The notes under the pieces: generated by a model
Seen by the model: only the letters and a program-made list of their open reading frames with translations
What the model was told of the DNA's origin: nothing
Database searches by the model: none
Position numbers and translations under genes: made by a program
Source: Paenibacillus assamensis DSM 18201
GTDB taxonomy: Bacteria; Bacillota; Bacilli; Paenibacillales; Paenibacillaceae
Direction of reading: 5' to 3'
Assembly (NCBI RefSeq): GCF_000422445.1
Contig: NZ_AULU01000003.1
Location: forward strand, 372,001 to 436,000
DNA: 64,000 nt
Shown here: positions 8,384 to 17,425 of the stretch, piece by piece
Layout: the number at the start of each line of letters is the position of its first letter
How positions within the stretch are numbered: position 1 is the first letter of the stretch

Positions 8384-9217
8384 TTAATCTATAGTTTCTT
8401 CCTGCTTCTCATCATACCATTGCGCCAACCGCACAATTAACGCTCCCATTCGCTCCTCTTGCGGCACAAGAATGCGCTCAACGCCTTCATCCCGCAGCAC
8501 ACCCGCTGTCACCTTGCCAACGGCCGTTGCCAGTGTACCCGATGCAAATTGCTCCAGCAGCTCTTGCTCCAACCCTTGCTCACGAGCATATTCAAATAAA
8601 AATCTCGGCTGAGGCGCACTTGTCATGACGACTGCATCGACTTGGCCTTGCACGATCTCTGCCAGCAGCTGCTTCATCACTTCAGGCTCAGGTGGAACGT
8701 GACGATATGGCATCAGCTCCGCATAACGAGCTCCAGCTTCCTCAAAGAAAGCCACCAACGCAGGCGCAGGGTCACCATGAAGCTGCAAAGAAACGGTTTC
8801 ACCCTTAAAGTGCTCCGCTCCATGAACTTCCAAGGCTCTAATAAGCCCCGCTGTTGAACCATCGTCATCACGAACTTCTGGTACAATACCAAGTCGCTTC
8901 AACGCATTCATCGTTTTATAACCTCGCGCTGCATGCCTCAGCTCCTTAAGTCGCGCCTTCAAAGCATCCGCCTTGCCTGATGCTTCAGCTGCTTCCAGTA
9001 GCGTATTAATGCCAATACCCGTCGTCCATATGGCCCATGTGAACGGTGTATGAAGGAGCTTGTCCACTTCTTGATCCAGATGTTCAAATTGTGCATAAAC
9101 CGTCCCCTGCGTCGGACGAATGAGCGGTGTTCCACCCTGCTTCATCACGATCGTTGCCATTTCTTCCGCCTTACGCGGTCCAGTAAGAACTATCGTTTTG
9201 CCTGCTAACTTAGCCAT
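8384..9217 (-). CDS. hemD: Uroporphyrinogen-III synthase
   Basis: 277 residues, close to the usual 250-280. HemD closes and rearranges hydroxymethylbilane to uroporphyrinogen III in haem and sirohaem synthesis. The N-terminal GKTIVLTGPRKAEEMATIV and the later VDAVVMTSAPQPRFLFEYAR, ATAVGKVTAGVLRDEGV and VPQEERMGALIVRLA segments match the two-lobed HemD fold. The gene stands outside a hem operon here, so it may be one of two HemD-family proteins in the genome. ATG 9217 follows GGAGGGG. The SprT-like gene is 12 bases upstream, so the two are probably co-transcribed. Confidence 0.85.
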   Translation of the reverse strand: MAKLAGKTIVLTGPRKAEEMATIVMKQGGTPLIRPTQGTVYAQFEHLDQEVDKLLHTPFTWAIWTTGIGINTLLEAAEASGKADALKARLKELRHAARGYKTMNALKRLGIVPEVRDDDGSTAGLIRALEVHGAEHFKGETVSLQLHGDPAPALVAFFEEAGARYAELMPYRHVPPEPEVMKQLLAEIVQGQVDAVVMTSAPQPRFLFEYAREQGLEQELLEQFASGTLATAVGKVTAGVLRDEGVERILVPQEERMGALIVRLAQWYDEKQEETID

Positions 9218-9229
9218 ATCTATCCCCTC

Positions 9230-9778
9230 CTACTTCAAATTCTTAGATGTTCCTGTCTCAACAGCAAGACGCTCCATAAGGAGCGACCCTCTACAACGAC
9301 CGCAAACGTACTTACGAACATCTACACGGCGCTTGCGCAAATAAGTAAGGCCGCATGCTTTACATACCAGCCGATATCGATAGGGCTCTCTACGGTTCTT
9401 CTGCAAGCTGGGAATCGCCTTACAAAATCTCGATCCGCCAACCTTTTGCAGCAATTGTTTAAAATCCTTATCCCGATGCTGATATCCCTTTCCTTCTATA
9501 TGAAGATGATAATGACACAGTTCATGCTTAATAATACGGATCACTTCTTCTTCCCCGTGGGCTTCCCACTGCTTCGGGTTAATCTCGATATTATGGGATC
9601 GCAGCAAATATCGACCGCCAGTCGTCTTCAATCGGGCGTTGAACGTTGCTCGATGACGAAACGGTTTGCCAAACGATTCGATGGAAATACGCTCTACCAT
9701 CTGCTGTAAAATAGGTTCTGTTATCCGATTCAAGGTAAGCGCACCGCCCTCCACGTATTTAGCTGCTTGTCCTCTCAT
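9230..9778 (-). CDS. SprT-like zinc metalloprotease-fold protein (YdcK type)
   Basis: 182 residues. The HELCHYH motif (HExxH, about residues 87-92) is the SprT zinc-protease signature. The C-terminal region has a zinc ribbon with CKACG and CGRCR pairs. Bacterial SprT-like proteins resemble the eukaryotic Spartan protease, but their role in Bacillus is not settled. In B. subtilis ydcK lies beside cmpA and ydcI(tex), the same grouping as here, which supports the assignment. The frame starts at 9778 without a strong ribosome site. Confidence 0.85.
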   Translation of the reverse strand: MRGQAAKYVEGGALTLNRITEPILQQMVERISIESFGKPFRHRATFNARLKTTGGRYLLRSHNIEINPKQWEAHGEEEVIRIIKHELCHYHLHIEGKGYQHRDKDFKQLLQKVGGSRFCKAIPSLQKNRREPYRYRLVCKACGLTYLRKRRVDVRKYVCGRCRGSLLMERLAVETGTSKNLK

Positions 9779-9876
9779 TTAAAAAGCATGCGAGTTTTCC
9801 ATACTTGAATTTGTACTTGAAGTCCATTACACTGTCAAGAGAATAATGGCAATTGAACGTGAAGGAGCGACAGATT

Positions 9877-10227
9877 ATGCCGAATATGCGCTATCTTATT
9901 TTACAACGCGATACGAAGCTGGAGTTTGTAGAAATGCCGACTGACTATGCTTATCAACTAAGTGCGTTGAACCTACGTTTGAATAAAGAAATTGGCAAGC
10001 TAACCGCTCATGAGGTTCCCGTACTGCCTGTTGCAGTAGCAGAATGCGATCATCTTGAATTGCTGCGCGAACAAGATCAGATCGTGAGCGGACTTCATTA
10101 TTTGAATGAACTTGAGCAAGCTTTTGCGTCCATTCGCGAAACGGAGTACCCACTGATCTCCCTGCTTACGGAGATTCGTGCCCTACAAGCGCAAATGGAA
10201 CAATGGTATGAGGAAGAAGCTGTTTAG
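9877..10227 (+). CDS. Conserved-looking hypothetical protein
   Basis: 116 residues, family not recognised. ATG 9877 follows GAAGGAG by about nine bases; the upstream TTG at 9853 is less likely. The protein is soluble and mostly helical: residues 1-30 include MRYLILQRDTKLEFVEMP, then an ALNLRLNKEIGKLTAHEVP segment, and the second half is acidic and coiled-coil-like, ending in WYEEEAV. It is a single-gene unit with its own terminator, convergent with nothing and divergent from the SprT-like gene. Confidence 0.65.
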   Translation: MPNMRYLILQRDTKLEFVEMPTDYAYQLSALNLRLNKEIGKLTAHEVPVLPVAVAECDHLELLREQDQIVSGLHYLNELEQAFASIRETEYPLISLLTEIRALQAQMEQWYEEEAV

Positions 10228-10249
10228 TAACATAGGAATACATTTTACG

Positions 10250-10283
10250 AACTCCCGCTGCTTAACCGCGCTGGAGTTTTTTA
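10250..10283 (+). terminator. Terminator after the 116-residue hypothetical gene
   Basis: AACTCC-CGC pairs with GCG-CT-GGAGTT (10250-10258 with 10268-10278), followed by a run of T. Confidence 0.6.
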
Positions 10284-10407
10284 TTTGTGCAGCACTTTTA
10301 AATTTATCATAGCTTATGTACTTTACAGGACCTGCACCTTCCATGACAAATGCCCATATGATAACGGTACAACATCGTATCGTCATCACTTGAAGGAGGG
10401 AATACCT

Positions 10408-10548
10408 GTGCCGCAATGGTTATGCAATCAGCTGATGAAAGCCTATCAGAAAAAAGATCGTCGGCAGATCAAGCTGCTCAATGATTGTTGGTTTTTTTAT
10501 CGTTCGAAGCCGTCAGTTCGTTCATTCCATTCGAAGACAACTCCGTAA
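10408..10548 (+). CDS. cmpA: Cortex morphogenetic protein CmpA
   Basis: A 46-residue protein from GTG 10408, seven bases after AAGGAGGG. The core (MPQWLCNQLMKAY, then QIKLLNDCWFFYR) is the conserved CmpA sequence. In B. subtilis this small protein acts in the mother cell during sporulation, coordinating coat and cortex assembly and delivering SpoIVA to ClpXP. B. subtilis CmpA has 37 residues; this copy has a short extra basic tail. Its place between tex and the SprT-like gene is conserved. It is strong evidence that the organism forms endospores. Confidence 0.9.
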   Translation: MPQWLCNQLMKAYQKKDRRQIKLLNDCWFFYRSKPSVRSFHSKTTP

Positions 10549-10601
10549 TCAGATCAACAAATCATTCAGCAAGCGATAGGCTTCGTCGCCCCTCTCGGAA
10601 T

Positions 10602-10642
10602 AAAGCCGGACCATATCTCTCAGGGAGGCATGTCCGGCTTCT
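10602..10642 (-). terminator. Terminator of tex
   Basis: AGCCGGAC (10604-10611, plus strand) pairs with GTCCGGCT (10632-10639). On the minus strand it is followed by TTTATT, 60 bases after the tex stop. Confidence 0.65.
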
Positions 10643-10700
10643 ACATGTTTATTGAAACATGACGGGAATGCACAATATGTGTGCTTACTCCATCATCCTC

Positions 10701-12932
10701 CTATTGCTTAGGCTGCTTCATGGTCAACCCAACGCGGCCTTTTTTCACGTCCACCTGCATGACCCATACGGTCACATTGTCTCCAACAGAAACGACATCA
10801 AGCGGATGCTTCACGAAGCGATCGCTAATTTGCGAAATATGGACGAGCCCATCATTTTTGATTCCGATGTCAACGAAGGCCCCGAAGTCGATCACATTCC
10901 GAACGGTTCCTTGCAGTTCCATACCAGGAGCTAAGTCTTCAATTTGAAGCACATCTGTACGGAAGATCGGTGGCGGCAGTTCCTCACGCGGATCGCGTCC
11001 AGGGCGCAGCAAGCTGTCTACGATATCTTTCAACGTCGGTATACCAACTTCCAGCTCGTCTGCCAATTGCTCAATGGAGGCATCGCGCAGTTTCTTCACA
11101 AGCTCCTCTGAGCCGATTGCATCGGCTTTGAAGCCGAGCGAAGCAAGCAGGCGCTCAGTTACCTTATAGGATTCAGGGTGAATCGGCGTTCGATCAAGCG
11201 CATAATCTCCATCTGTAATGCGCAAGAAGCCAATACATTGCTCGTAGGCTTTCGGGCCAAGACGAGCCACCTTCTGCAACTGCTGACGCTTGGTGAACTT
11301 GCCGTTCTCTTCCCGGTGCTTCACGATATTTTTGGCCAACGTTGCATTTATTCCAGCCACGTAAGAAAGAAGCGAAGGGGAAGCTGTATTTACATCAACA
11401 CCAACATGGTTAACCGCAGATTCAACAACGGCGCCAAGGTTCTCTTCTAAACGTTTAGCAGCGACATCATGCTGATATTGTCCGACCCCAATTGCCTTCG
11501 GATCGATTTTAACTAGCTCGGCAAGCGGGTCTTGTACCCGTCGACCGATAGATACTGCACTACGCTCGGCAACATCAAGACTAGGGAACTCTTCCTGTGC
11601 TAATTTAGATGCAGAATAAACACTCGCTCCCGCTTCATTTACGATAAGGTACTGTAATCTCTTACCGGATTCAGCAGCATAGTGTCCAAGCCACTCCGCA
11701 ACGAACTGCTCCGTTTCCCTTGATGCTGTACCATTTCCGATAACGACAATATCTGCATCGTATTTACGAGCCAATTCACTGAAAATACGCTCTGCTTCTT
11801 TAACCTTGTTATGCGGCGCAGTCGGATACGTCACTGCTACTTCAAGCATTTTACCAATATCATTGACAACAGCTAGCTTACAGCCAGTACGAAATGCTGG
11901 GTCAACGGCTAATACCGTCTTGCCTTTAACAGGCGGCTGCAACAGCAAGCTGCGCAGATTTTTGGCGAATACATCAATTGCCTGCTCCTCCGCCTTCTCT
12001 GTCAACTCATTGCGTACATCGCGTTCAATTGATGAAGCAATTAGACGCTTGTAAGCATCTTCAACTGTCGCTTCCAGCAAACTACGAACAACCGATGCAC
12101 CGCGAATCCACTTTTTCTGTATGTATGCCAAAATCGTGTCGAGCTGTACATCCAATGATACCTTCAACACATCTTCCCGCTCACCACGGTTAATCGCCAA
12201 TATTCGATGGGAAGGCAGACGCTTAACAGGCTCACTGTACGCATAGTACATCTCATACACCGATTCCTGTTCTGTATCTTTAGCCTCAGTCCGCAGCAAT
12301 CCTTGTTCGTATGTATATTGTCTAACCCATTTACGAACGACAGGATCATCCCCGATTAACTCGGCGATAATGTCGAGCGCACCTTGTATCGCTTGCTCGC
12401 TCGTCTCCACACCTAAATCAGGCTGGATGTAGGCAGCAGCTTCCTGCAAAGGGTCTCCTGACTTTGGCTCCGTAAGCACCCAATCCGCCAACGGCTGTAA
12501 GCCTCGTTCTTTCGCAACGCTTGCACGAGTTTTCCGTTTCTGTCTATACGGACGATACAAGTCCTCTACTTCTTGCAGCTTAACCGCTTTCACAATGGCT
12601 TGTTGCAGATCCGTTGTCAGCTTGTTCTGCTCTGCAATGAGACGCATCACTTCGCGTTTGCGTTCTTCCAACCCGCGAATGTAGCCTAACCTTTCTTCCA
12701 AGCTACGAAGCTGATTCTCGTCAAGTTCTCCTGTCATTTCTTTACGATAACGAGCAATAAACGGAATGGTGTTCCCTTCGTCCAATAGCTCGATCGTACG
12801 TTGAACTTGTCCTGTCCCAAGAGACAGCTCAGAAGAAAGCTGCTTTAAAAGACGCTCACGCTCATTTGCTTTTAGCTGCTCTACAATCGCTTCCAGTTCT
12901 GCTAACTCCATCGTTTGTTCAGATACCGTCAT
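10701..12932 (-). CDS. tex: Tex family RNA-binding protein
   Basis: 743 residues from ATG 12932, five bases behind AAGGAAGG; a 35-residue upstream extension of the frame has no ribosome site. Domains in order: N-terminal Tex helical region (GNTIPFIARYRKEMTGELDENQLR), YqgF-like fold (AVDPAFRTGCKLAVV), helix-hairpin-helix repeats (LNTAS-type VDVNTASPSLLSYVAGI) and a C-terminal S1 domain (GMELQGTVRNVIDFGAFVDIGI). Tex/YdcI proteins bind nucleic acid, associate with transcription and are broadly conserved. It is transcribed alone with its own terminator. Confidence 0.95.
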   Translation of the reverse strand: MTVSEQTMELAELEAIVEQLKANERERLLKQLSSELSLGTGQVQRTIELLDEGNTIPFIARYRKEMTGELDENQLRSLEERLGYIRGLEERKREVMRLIAEQNKLTTDLQQAIVKAVKLQEVEDLYRPYRQKRKTRASVAKERGLQPLADWVLTEPKSGDPLQEAAAYIQPDLGVETSEQAIQGALDIIAELIGDDPVVRKWVRQYTYEQGLLRTEAKDTEQESVYEMYYAYSEPVKRLPSHRILAINRGEREDVLKVSLDVQLDTILAYIQKKWIRGASVVRSLLEATVEDAYKRLIASSIERDVRNELTEKAEEQAIDVFAKNLRSLLLQPPVKGKTVLAVDPAFRTGCKLAVVNDIGKMLEVAVTYPTAPHNKVKEAERIFSELARKYDADIVVIGNGTASRETEQFVAEWLGHYAAESGKRLQYLIVNEAGASVYSASKLAQEEFPSLDVAERSAVSIGRRVQDPLAELVKIDPKAIGVGQYQHDVAAKRLEENLGAVVESAVNHVGVDVNTASPSLLSYVAGINATLAKNIVKHREENGKFTKRQQLQKVARLGPKAYEQCIGFLRITDGDYALDRTPIHPESYKVTERLLASLGFKADAIGSEELVKKLRDASIEQLADELEVGIPTLKDIVDSLLRPGRDPREELPPPIFRTDVLQIEDLAPGMELQGTVRNVIDFGAFVDIGIKNDGLVHISQISDRFVKHPLDVVSVGDNVTVWVMQVDVKKGRVGLTMKQPKQ

Positions 12933-13140
12933 CTTAGCCTTCCTTTCTATCTCAATGGCTAGTAACCTCACCATCATTATTGTCTCAGAAATCCGACAGC
13001 TTTTCCAGCAGTGCCTAGAGGAAACAAAAAAGACCACCGATTATGCAATCAGCAGCCTTATCTTTGTCCACATATCGACAAGAAGGAAAAGCGAACGAGC
13101 CTCCACCTGTCTGAATAAACAGGCAGAGGCTATTTCTCAA

Positions 13141-13491
13141 TTAAAAATCAATCAAACCAATGCTAATCTGGAGGGCATCGTCAACTTTGCGCATCGTCTC
13201 ATCATCCAAATGTGTAATCTTATCCGTCAGACGCTGCTTGTCGATTGTACGAATCTGCTCCAATAAAATAACAGAATCACGATCAAAGCCATGCGTCTCC
13301 GCATCGATTTCCACATGAGTTGGAAGCTTCGCCTTCTGGATCTGCGCTGTTATAGCCGCTACTATGACGGTTGGGCTGAAGCGGTTGCCAATATCATTCT
13401 GAATAACGAGAACCGGACGAACACCGCCCTGCTCCGAACCAACCACGGGTGATAAATCAGCAAAAAATACATCCCCGCGCTTCACAATCAC
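13141..13491 (-). CDS. ndoA: Type II toxin EndoA, MazF-family mRNA interferase
   Basis: 116 residues, the exact length typical of bacillar NdoA. The sequence begins with [20 protein letters not shown], then [12 protein letters not shown], with the loop and ISVGLIDF-like end (ISIGLIDF) characteristic of the family. B. subtilis EndoA cuts single-stranded RNA at UACAU. It lies three bases downstream of its antitoxin gene and is almost certainly in one operon with it. In B. subtilis the rsb-sigB genes follow; here tex follows instead. Confidence 0.95.
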   Translation of the reverse strand: MIVKRGDVFFADLSPVVGSEQGGVRPVLVIQNDIGNRFSPTVIVAAITAQIQKAKLPTHVEIDAETHGFDRDSVILLEQIRTIDKQRLTDKITHLDDETMRKVDDALQISIGLIDF

Positions 13492-13494
13492 TGG

Positions 13495-13788
13495 CTACAC
13501 CCCGCTAACTAAACGGCCCAGCGTGCCATCCGCATCTGCTTCTGCATAGAACGCTTCGGATGCCATCGTCAAGTTTATCTTCGCCATCTCCATATAGCCA
13601 CGCTGCATAGACTCACGGATATGACGTTTCTTCCGTTCGTTCAAGTACAATTTCATAGCTTGGCGAATGAATTCACTGCGATTGGAGTTCTCCATTGCCA
13701 CGATGCCGTCCACTTCCTGTAACAGTTGGTCGGGCAAGCTGATCATTATTCGTTTGGTGTTGTGTATGTTTCGCACCTGTTCTCGCAC
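13495..13788 (-). CDS. ndoAI: Antitoxin EndoAI (ribbon-helix-helix)
   Basis: About 97 residues. The NTKRIMISLPDQLLQEVDGIVA segment (split by the reader at LPD) is the ribbon-helix-helix DNA-binding domain. The C-terminal half that wraps the toxin follows. GTG 13788 lies eight bases behind AGGAAAGG, a better start than TTG 13794; a GTG four codons further in is possible. It neutralises EndoA and probably represses its own operon. Upstream is a 250-base region containing an extended -10 promoter candidate. Confidence 0.93.
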   Translation of the reverse strand: MREQVRNIHNTKRIMISLPDQLLQEVDGIVAMENSNRSEFIRQAMKLYLNERKKRHIRESMQRGYMEMAKINLTMASEAFYAEADADGTLGRLVSGV

Positions 13789-13956
13789 CCCCAAAACCTT
13801 TCCTGCCTTATCACCATTATGTCGTACCTATAGAAAAATTATACAAGAGCATATATATGCCGCATATAGATCGGATATGTGAAAAGTCATACACGGTATA
13901 TATAGCTTCATTTTATTCATTACAATACGTTATCGAATACTGCTATACTTTATCGA

Positions 13957-13965
13957 TTATACCAT
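13957..13965 (-). promoter_or_regulatory. Extended -10 promoter candidate for ndoAI-ndoA
   Basis: On the minus strand the sequence reads TGGTATAAT, an extended -10 with a perfect TATAAT, about 170 bases before the ndoAI start. No good -35 is seen. The rest of 13789-14039 is AT-rich and featureless. Confidence 0.35.
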
Positions 13966-14039
13966 TATTCGAGCATGTTTCCTCATTTTCCTTCATCCAA
14001 ATGGAGAGAATGTAGGAAAATTATTGTTTTTGTCACATG

Positions 14040-15233
14040 TTACAATAAAGGATTGTACACACTGCGCACATCGTTCTGTTTTTCATAAATACGTGGAATT
14101 CGATGTGCAAGCTTGCATATAATCTCATAATTGATCGTGCCAAGCTTATCGGCCATCTCTTCGGTAGAAATACGGGCATCGTGTTGGGTCCCTATGAGAA
14201 CAACTTCTTCACCAACACGCACATCAGCCGCCTCTTCACCAAGCGATGCTAGGGATACCATGCATTGGTCCATACAGATCCGCCCAATTACGGGTACTCG
14301 TTTGCCGCGAATAAGCATTTCAGCTTTACCACTGAGCATACGTGAGTAACCATCTGCGTATCCGACAGGGATCGTAGCTATCCACTCGTCCCCTGATGTG
14401 AAATACTTAGTGCCATAGCTAACCCCTTCGCCAGTTGGAAGCTGCTTGACATGAACCACTTGCGTCTTCCAGGACATAACAGGCTGTAAAGAAACAGCTG
14501 TCTTGTTGACCTCATCAGATGGATACAGCCCGTACATGCTAATCCCAACACGTACCATATTCACTGCGCAGCCTGGTAACTCAATCGTTCCCGCACTATT
14601 GCTCAGATGAATCACTGCCGGACATTGCTGATGCTGCTTCAAAGCCTGTACTACAGACTGGAATCGCTCTATCTGCATATTTGTGTACGTTTTATCTTCT
14701 TCATCCGCAGAAGCAAAGTGTGTAAATAATCCTTCTACATCCACACCCTCAATTCGGGATAAACGACTTATAAATGCAACCGCTTCATCAGGCGAGCGCA
14801 AGCCAAGCCTTCCCATTCCGGAATCTATTTTCACATGGACACGCAAACGATGTCCATTATTGTCCGCTGACAAGGTAGGAGCTTGCTGCTCTAGGGCTTT
14901 CAATACGTCTTCAGAAAATACATTAATACTAATATGATGGCAGAACGCCGTCGGAATTGCTTCCGGCGGCGTATAGCCCAACACGAGAATTGGCGTCACA
15001 ATACCCGCCTGTCTCAATTGAATTGCTTCATCTATGAATGCAACGTTGAAGTAATCTGTACCGATCTGCTCTGCTGCTTTAGCCATTTCTACGGCACCAT
15101 GACCATAGGCATTTGCTTTGACACATAGGCCAAGCTTCGTCCCTTCCGGGATCATGCTGCGAAAAGCTTGTATATTATGCTCGAGCGCATCTAAAGAAAG
15201 CTCGATTCGTGTAGGACGATAGTATGATTCCAT
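14040..15233 (-). CDS. alr: Alanine racemase
   Basis: 397 residues from ATG 15233 after GAGAAGGTG; 26 further upstream codons have no support. It is a PLP enzyme converting L- to D-alanine for peptidoglycan. VKANAYGHG carries the Schiff-base Lys39. The GEGVSYGTKY segment holds the second catalytic base Tyr. IGRICMDQCMVSL and LGTINYEIICKLAHRIPRIY are family motifs. The alr / lipoprotein / ndoAI-ndoA neighbourhood matches Bacillus. It is 144 bases downstream of the lipoprotein gene. Confidence 0.96.
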   Translation of the reverse strand: MESYYRPTRIELSLDALEHNIQAFRSMIPEGTKLGLCVKANAYGHGAVEMAKAAEQIGTDYFNVAFIDEAIQLRQAGIVTPILVLGYTPPEAIPTAFCHHISINVFSEDVLKALEQQAPTLSADNNGHRLRVHVKIDSGMGRLGLRSPDEAVAFISRLSRIEGVDVEGLFTHFASADEEDKTYTNMQIERFQSVVQALKQHQQCPAVIHLSNSAGTIELPGCAVNMVRVGISMYGLYPSDEVNKTAVSLQPVMSWKTQVVHVKQLPTGEGVSYGTKYFTSGDEWIATIPVGYADGYSRMLSGKAEMLIRGKRVPVIGRICMDQCMVSLASLGEEAADVRVGEEVVLIGTQHDARISTEEMADKLGTINYEIICKLAHRIPRIYEKQNDVRSVYNPLL

Positions 15234-15377
15234 TCGTGTCACCTTCTCCGTTCCATATTGCCGCTCAATCGTCAACAAACCTATGTTAAATGGTGTCTGG
15301 TAGCCTGTCAACGCAGTGTAGCGGCAGTATAGTGCGGAAAAATGATCCTATTTTTCACAAAATGTCGAGATTCCAGC

Positions 15378-16790
15378 CTATTTCCCTGATTGATCAACCA
15401 TGGATTGGGCGATCTTAATCATCTCAGTGAGCGGCAAATCTCCTGAAGTAATACGATATTTAATACCATCATACAGCCAAGTCATCGACTTTTGCTCTTC
15501 ACCGATAAGATGAGCAACTGTAAATCCTAGATTCACACCCTCTGAATAGCCAATACCGACCTCAACATCTTCTGGACGCTCTTCCATGATGGAATACGTA
15601 TACGTTCCTGTATAACGCATCATCACGGCATGAGATTTGCTGTCTGGCAGCTCAACTCGTTCACCTAGCTCTACACCAGTTGGCGTGTATGACGGCTCAA
15701 TGAAACCGAACGGTCCTAACGGACTTCCTTCATCTTGACCGCCGCTATCATCTGTATTCGGTTGGTCATCTACGGCAGGTACTTGCTCATTGCCTGCGGT
15801 CTTACCAGTCGGAGCTGTTTCAGGTGCTTTGGCATCATGATTGTTATGGTCAACAGCTTCTGTGCTTGTTGGGGCAGGCGTTGTTGCTGCACCATCTGGG
15901 GCTGTATGGGCTGGTGTATCATTAGATCCTTTTGTAGCAGTGTTCGTCGGTGCCTCAGTAGTACCTTTTGTTGCATCGTTAGTTGCTGGCTCTGTCGATC
16001 CATCTGTAGAGTTTGTGGTTGTCTTCGCCTCTCCATCTACAGCAGGTGTTTCGGTTGCAACTCCTGTAGATGCAGGTGCAGATGATGAATCTGTTGCTGA
16101 CACAGCGGAATCGGCTGGCTGCTTGGTCTGAGCTTGCGGCTGCGGATCAATATTTGCACTCGCTGTCATATTGCGCTGCATATCGAACGCGTCTTTTTCA
16201 AACTTTTTGCTGAAATCAAACTGCTTGAACTTCATCTCCACTACAACGCGAGACTCTGCATCCGTTACTTGAACTTGCTTCGGCGCGTAGCTCTGCTGAT
16301 CTAACCAAATCTTCTGCCTTACAAGTGAGTCCGTCTGATAATTAGCCGCAACTTCAAAGACGAAGCTGTCTCCTTCTTCCGTAAACTGCGGTGCTTTATC
16401 TGCCAAAATGCTATGAATAAGCGTCTGATACAAGTAAACTTGACCTTGATTATCCGGCCAATCGCTTTGGAAGCGGAAGCTCTTCTTCAAACTTGGAGTC
16501 AACACAAAAACTCCCTCATCATTGCGCAACACGATCTGTGAGACGTCCTTCTTGGCATTTTTCAGCTCAATACGATAGTACGACGGGTTCTGGTACCAAA
16601 CTTCCACTTGATACTCTAAGGGCTGCTGGCCCGAGTACAACGTCATCGTTCCAATACCAGCATAGCTTTCCAACTTGCTCATCTTTTGATCCAAGTCCTT
16701 GACCACTGATGTTGCATCCTTCTGACCGCATCCAGCCAAAAATAGCGCACAGCTCAACACTATGGCCAATACCCATAAGATCCGACGCAT
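15378..16790 (-). CDS. LolA-like lipoprotein (YdcC type) with a long Thr/Ala/Pro-rich linker
   Basis: 470 residues from ATG 16790 behind GAGGGG; the frame runs 42 codons further but without a start signal. A lipoprotein signal ends in the lipobox LAGC with Cys21. Residues about 40-225 form a LolA/YdcC-like beta domain. About 230-365 is a low-complexity linker rich in T, A, P, S, D and N with repeated TxPATNxATKG-type units. About 370-470 is a second folded region. The Bacillus homologue YdcC is also next to alr and is sporulation-linked. The long linker is unusual and looks like recent expansion. It is anchored outside the membrane; its cargo is unknown. Confidence 0.8.
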   Translation of the reverse strand: MRRILWVLAIVLSCALFLAGCGQKDATSVVKDLDQKMSKLESYAGIGTMTLYSGQQPLEYQVEVWYQNPSYYRIELKNAKKDVSQIVLRNDEGVFVLTPSLKKSFRFQSDWPDNQGQVYLYQTLIHSILADKAPQFTEEGDSFVFEVAANYQTDSLVRQKIWLDQQSYAPKQVQVTDAESRVVVEMKFKQFDFSKKFEKDAFDMQRNMTASANIDPQPQAQTKQPADSAVSATDSSSAPASTGVATETPAVDGEAKTTTNSTDGSTEPATNDATKGTTEAPTNTATKGSNDTPAHTAPDGAATTPAPTSTEAVDHNNHDAKAPETAPTGKTAGNEQVPAVDDQPNTDDSGGQDEGSPLGPFGFIEPSYTPTGVELGERVELPDSKSHAVMMRYTGTYTYSIMEERPEDVEVGIGYSEGVNLGFTVAHLIGEEQKSMTWLYDGIKYRITSGDLPLTEMIKIAQSMVDQSGK

Positions 16791-16917
16791 GAGATCATCC
16801 CCTCTGACATTGAATATGACTTTGCCTCGTAACGGCTTCCATCTGCTAACATGTCTATGAGGGAACTTGGCCAAATATGCAGACATGCATGACAAGCTAA
16901 TTTGTGATCTGATCATG

Positions 16918-17095
16918 TGGACAAAAGTGCAGTTATTTTATGAAGAAAACATCATTTTGGGGTAGATATGGACAAATGTGCAGTTATTTTTCTCGATTAT
17001 CGCTTGAAATGAAAAAAGAGCCGAAATAAATGCATTTTTGCGGATAATACCCCAAATATACAGATTTACCGAATAAATAACTGCACTTTTGTCCA
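16918..17095. repeat. Palindromic MITE-like intergenic element
   Basis: A perfect 21-bp inverted pair bounds a 178-base segment: 16918-16938 and 17075-17095, each beginning TGGACAAAAGTGCAG inward. A third, slightly changed copy lies inside at 16972-16990. A second inner pair (TTTGGGG near 16957 and CCCCAAA near 17050) deepens the foldback. No coding potential. It lies between two leftward operons. Confidence 0.65.
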
Positions 17096-17158
17096 AATGC
17101 AAATCTCAAATGCATGTCCAAATGCAAATCTCAAATGCATGTCCAAATGCAAATCTCA
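17091..17158. repeat. Tandem repeat, 25-bp unit, 2.7 copies
   Basis: Units at 17091-17115, 17116-17140 and 17141-17158 are identical over their shared length. The first unit grows out of the right arm of the adjacent palindromic element (GTCCAAATGC). Confidence 0.85.
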
Positions 17159-17262
17159 GATTCATTTTCATAATCAAATTCATATTCGAAAATCAAAAGC
17201 TTGCATCTCATGCTACTTCTCAGCAACGGACAGTCGGCAGTTACTATGTATAACGTGTATAA

Positions 17263-17310
17263 GGCACTATCAAAAGCCAACTATGAAAAGTTGTGCTCTA
17301 TAATAGTGCC
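17263..17310. terminator. Hairpin, possible terminator of the ABC-2 operon
   Basis: GGCACTAT (17263-17270) pairs with ATAGTGCC (17303-17310) around a 32-base loop. It lies about 115 bases past the permease stop. Neither side has a long T run, so the terminator role is uncertain. The rest of 17159-17425 shows nothing clear. Confidence 0.4.
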
Positions 17311-17425
17311 TCAACGTTCACCTAAAACTGAGATTACCTAAGCTGGCTTTCGCATAACTAATTGTTCACCAACGATCATTCATGCACGACAGTCAATATG
17401 CCGCATTCCCGATACGCATAAATCC

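Noticed and set aside
15735-16131. Rightward frames inside the lipoprotein gene
   Set aside because: Cys/Ser- or Val/Ala-rich antisense shadows of the repetitive linker; no start signals.
17091-17158. Possible CRISPR array
   Set aside because: The 25-bp units are directly adjacent with no spacers; it is a plain tandem repeat.
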